Assembly (NCBI RefSeq): GCF_011046245.1
Contig: NZ_CP049245.1
Coordinates: 124,001-188,000, forward strand
Length of the DNA stretch: 64,000 nucleotides
Direction: 5' to 3'
Origin: Allorhizobium pseudoryzae
GTDB lineage: Bacteria > Pseudomonadota > Alphaproteobacteria > Rhizobiales > Rhizobiaceae
Positions 62,892-64,000 of this stretch are shown here, piece by piece. Numbering within the stretch: the stretch's first letter is position 1; each line of letters opens with the position of its first letter. The notes under the pieces were generated by a model that made no database searches, was not told the origin of the DNA, and saw nothing but the letters and a program-made list of their open reading frames with translations. Position numbers and translations under genes: made by a program.

Positions 62892-64000
62892 CGGCGCTGC
62901 GCCATCACAATGTATTCCTCTGCGTAAATTTCCATGCTCGTTCTGGACGACGAGAGCCGACCATTCGGTAGCCTGTAAGGCGTATTCGGCTTATTCGATA
63001 GGTGCCGTTTGACGACACGCACGTCTATAAAGCCTGCCTCGAGTAAACTCTCGACCAAATGATTCGCATTATCGATGCGAACACCATTAAGTTGAGTATT
63101 TCCGATCACGAAAACAGAAATACCGCCCGAGCGCAAGAAGTCATGGCAACGCTTGGCCACCTTCTGCATATCGAGAAAATATCTGGCTACTGCCTCGGCC
63201 AGGCATCGGTCTTTATCGAAAAGGCTGAACACTATCTGCAACCCGACAGAATTGAGATCCCGGATAGCTGTGGCGAGGTTTGCACGCCTGCTGCTTGTCC
63301 CGATTACGCCCGGGCGAAGATCTCGGTGATCGTCAACGAAGCCCAGCCACAGCGCCGAAAGCTGGTGTAGGTCCGCGTACTCATAGGACGTAGCGTATGG
63401 CGGACTAGTGACGATGAGGTCGATCGCCGAGCCGGGCCGCTCCACCTCGATTACATTGCCACAGACGATCTCGGATTCAGGACGGGGAATGTGCGCAATC
63501 TCTGACCAAGCCGATGCCATCAATCGGCACTGCCGGCGAAAGGCCTCAAGCACAGGCAAGGGGCGCTTGCTGTGATCTTTGGACGGCTTGGTTGACCGCA
63601 GTCGCCATTGGGAAGCCGGTTTGAGTATAGCCGAAAAGGCGCACTGAAAAGCCATGGCCTCTTCGCTTTCGCAACCTACTTCGGAAGCGATCGCGTTGCT
63701 GAGCCTGGCGAGATCATCGAATTGACTCGCTTCGTACCATGGCACTAGTTTTTGAATCGCTCCTGCCGAGAGCGTCGGCAACCTAGAGGCGATCTCGAAT
63801 TGCTTAGCAATCCTGTCCGCGCGTTCTTCGAACCCTGACGGCTCGAATCTACTGCCTTTGACGCGAGCAATCAGCGTGGCGACGGGATTTATATCGCAGC
63901 CCCAGAACTCGATATTACGGGCCGCCGCCTCGTAAGCGACTGTACCGCTACCACAGAAGACATCGGCTACCCTTTTGACCTCGACGCCCTGTTGCTCGGC
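62888..64000 (-). CDS. DNA methyltransferase (N4/N6 type), N-terminus beyond the window
   Basis: The frame is open to the window edge, so at least 370 residues are present and the start is missing. Motif I reads VADVFCGSGTVAYEA followed by FWGCDINPVATLIA (SAM binding). Motif IV reads DLIVTSPPYATSYEYAD, the catalytic S/T-P-P-Y of N4-cytosine or N6-adenine methyltransferases. The order is I before IV. GGISVFVIGNTQLNG fits a later core strand. Its stop overlaps the ATPase start by 4 nt (ATGA). The target base and site cannot be read. A TTG at 63781 is internal, not the start. Confidence 0.85.
   Translation of the reverse strand, partial: AEQQGVEVKRVADVFCGSGTVAYEAAARNIEFWGCDINPVATLIARVKGSRFEPSGFEERADRIAKQFEIASRLPTLSAGAIQKLVPWYEASQFDDLARLSNAIASEVGCESEEAMAFQCAFSAILKPASQWRLRSTKPSKDHSKRPLPVLEAFRRQCRLMASAWSEIAHIPRPESEIVCGNVIEVERPGSAIDLIVTSPPYATSYEYADLHQLSALWLGFVDDHRDLRPGVIGTSSRRANLATAIRDLNSVGLQIVFSLFDKDRCLAEAVARYFLDMQKVAKRCHDFLRSGGISVFVIGNTQLNGVRIDNANHLVESLLEAGFIDVRVVKRHLSNKPNTPYRLPNGRLSSSRTSMEIYAEEYIVMAQRR

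Noticed and set aside
1..64000. CRISPR arrays, tRNA or rRNA genes
   Set aside because: No regularly spaced direct repeats and no cloverleaf-like or ribosomal sequence were noticed on reading; a dedicated scan was not possible.

Overview
The window looks like part of a large plasmid from the Rhizobiaceae (Rhizobium/Agrobacterium/Ensifer group). It carries a complete repABC replication-partition unit next to a full trb mating-pair-formation operon, and many small hypothetical genes of rhizobial type. There is no ribosomal or core housekeeping operon. All calls come from reading the sequence and translations by eye; no database search was run.

Layout. 0-1.5 kb: a succinate-semialdehyde-type dehydrogenase, then a broken ORF. 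1.6-7.7 kb: an insertion-sequence scrapyard (one nearly complete IS66 with a frameshifted tnpC, an IS110 5' fragment, the end of a second IS66, and a third IS66 cut inside tnpC). 7.7-8.6 kb: a nucleotidyltransferase-HEPN fusion gene split by an in-frame TGA. 9.2-19.5 kb: a catabolic/transport cluster (SDR, TPP enzyme, class III aminotransferase, FadR-type GntR regulator, four-gene PotABCD-like ABC importer), bordered on each side by an orphan winged-helix regulator with an atypical receiver. Three copies of a near-palindrome (TTTTGNTGCAACAAAA type) sit at its two promoters. 19.6-23.1 kb: an alpha-oxoamine-synthase-like enzyme, a LuxR-type regulator with an intact acyl-HSL-type pocket, and a GNAT-fold acyltransferase.

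23.5-33.0 kb: trbBCDEJKLFGHI (leftward), without the traI autoinducer synthase that begins this operon on Ti-type plasmids. 33.0-33.6 kb: the trb/rep divergent region, holding a near-perfect lux box (ACCTGT-N8-ACAGGT). 33.6-37.2 kb: repA, a parS-like palindrome, repB, an antisense ctRNA and repC. 37.7-53.4 kb: accessory genes of stress-response flavour (glycogen-debranching-like enzyme, glycosyltransferase, HWE-type histidine kinase, AI-2E-family exporter, two transglutaminase-like proteins, frameshifted desaturase, CsbD and many small proteins), with two candidate EcfG promoters. 53.5-54.8 kb: a decayed IS3 element. 54.8-58.1 kb: a tyrosine recombinase, a Phd/PemK-like toxin-antitoxin pair and a DUF1612/HTH protein. 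58.5-64 kb: a tightly overlapping leftward operon encoding a DNA methyltransferase (cut by the window edge), a double-GHKL histidine-kinase-like ATPase, a receiver-domain protein and a zinc-ribbon protein.

Two loci stand out. First, conjugation and copy number may be controlled by a non-TraI signalling cassette: the lux box lies where Ti plasmids place tra boxes, and the only LuxR-type gene here sits beyond the distal end of trb beside an alpha-oxoamine synthase instead of a luxI. Second, the methyltransferase/kinase/receiver/zinc-ribbon operon resembles a two-component-style defence or restriction system.
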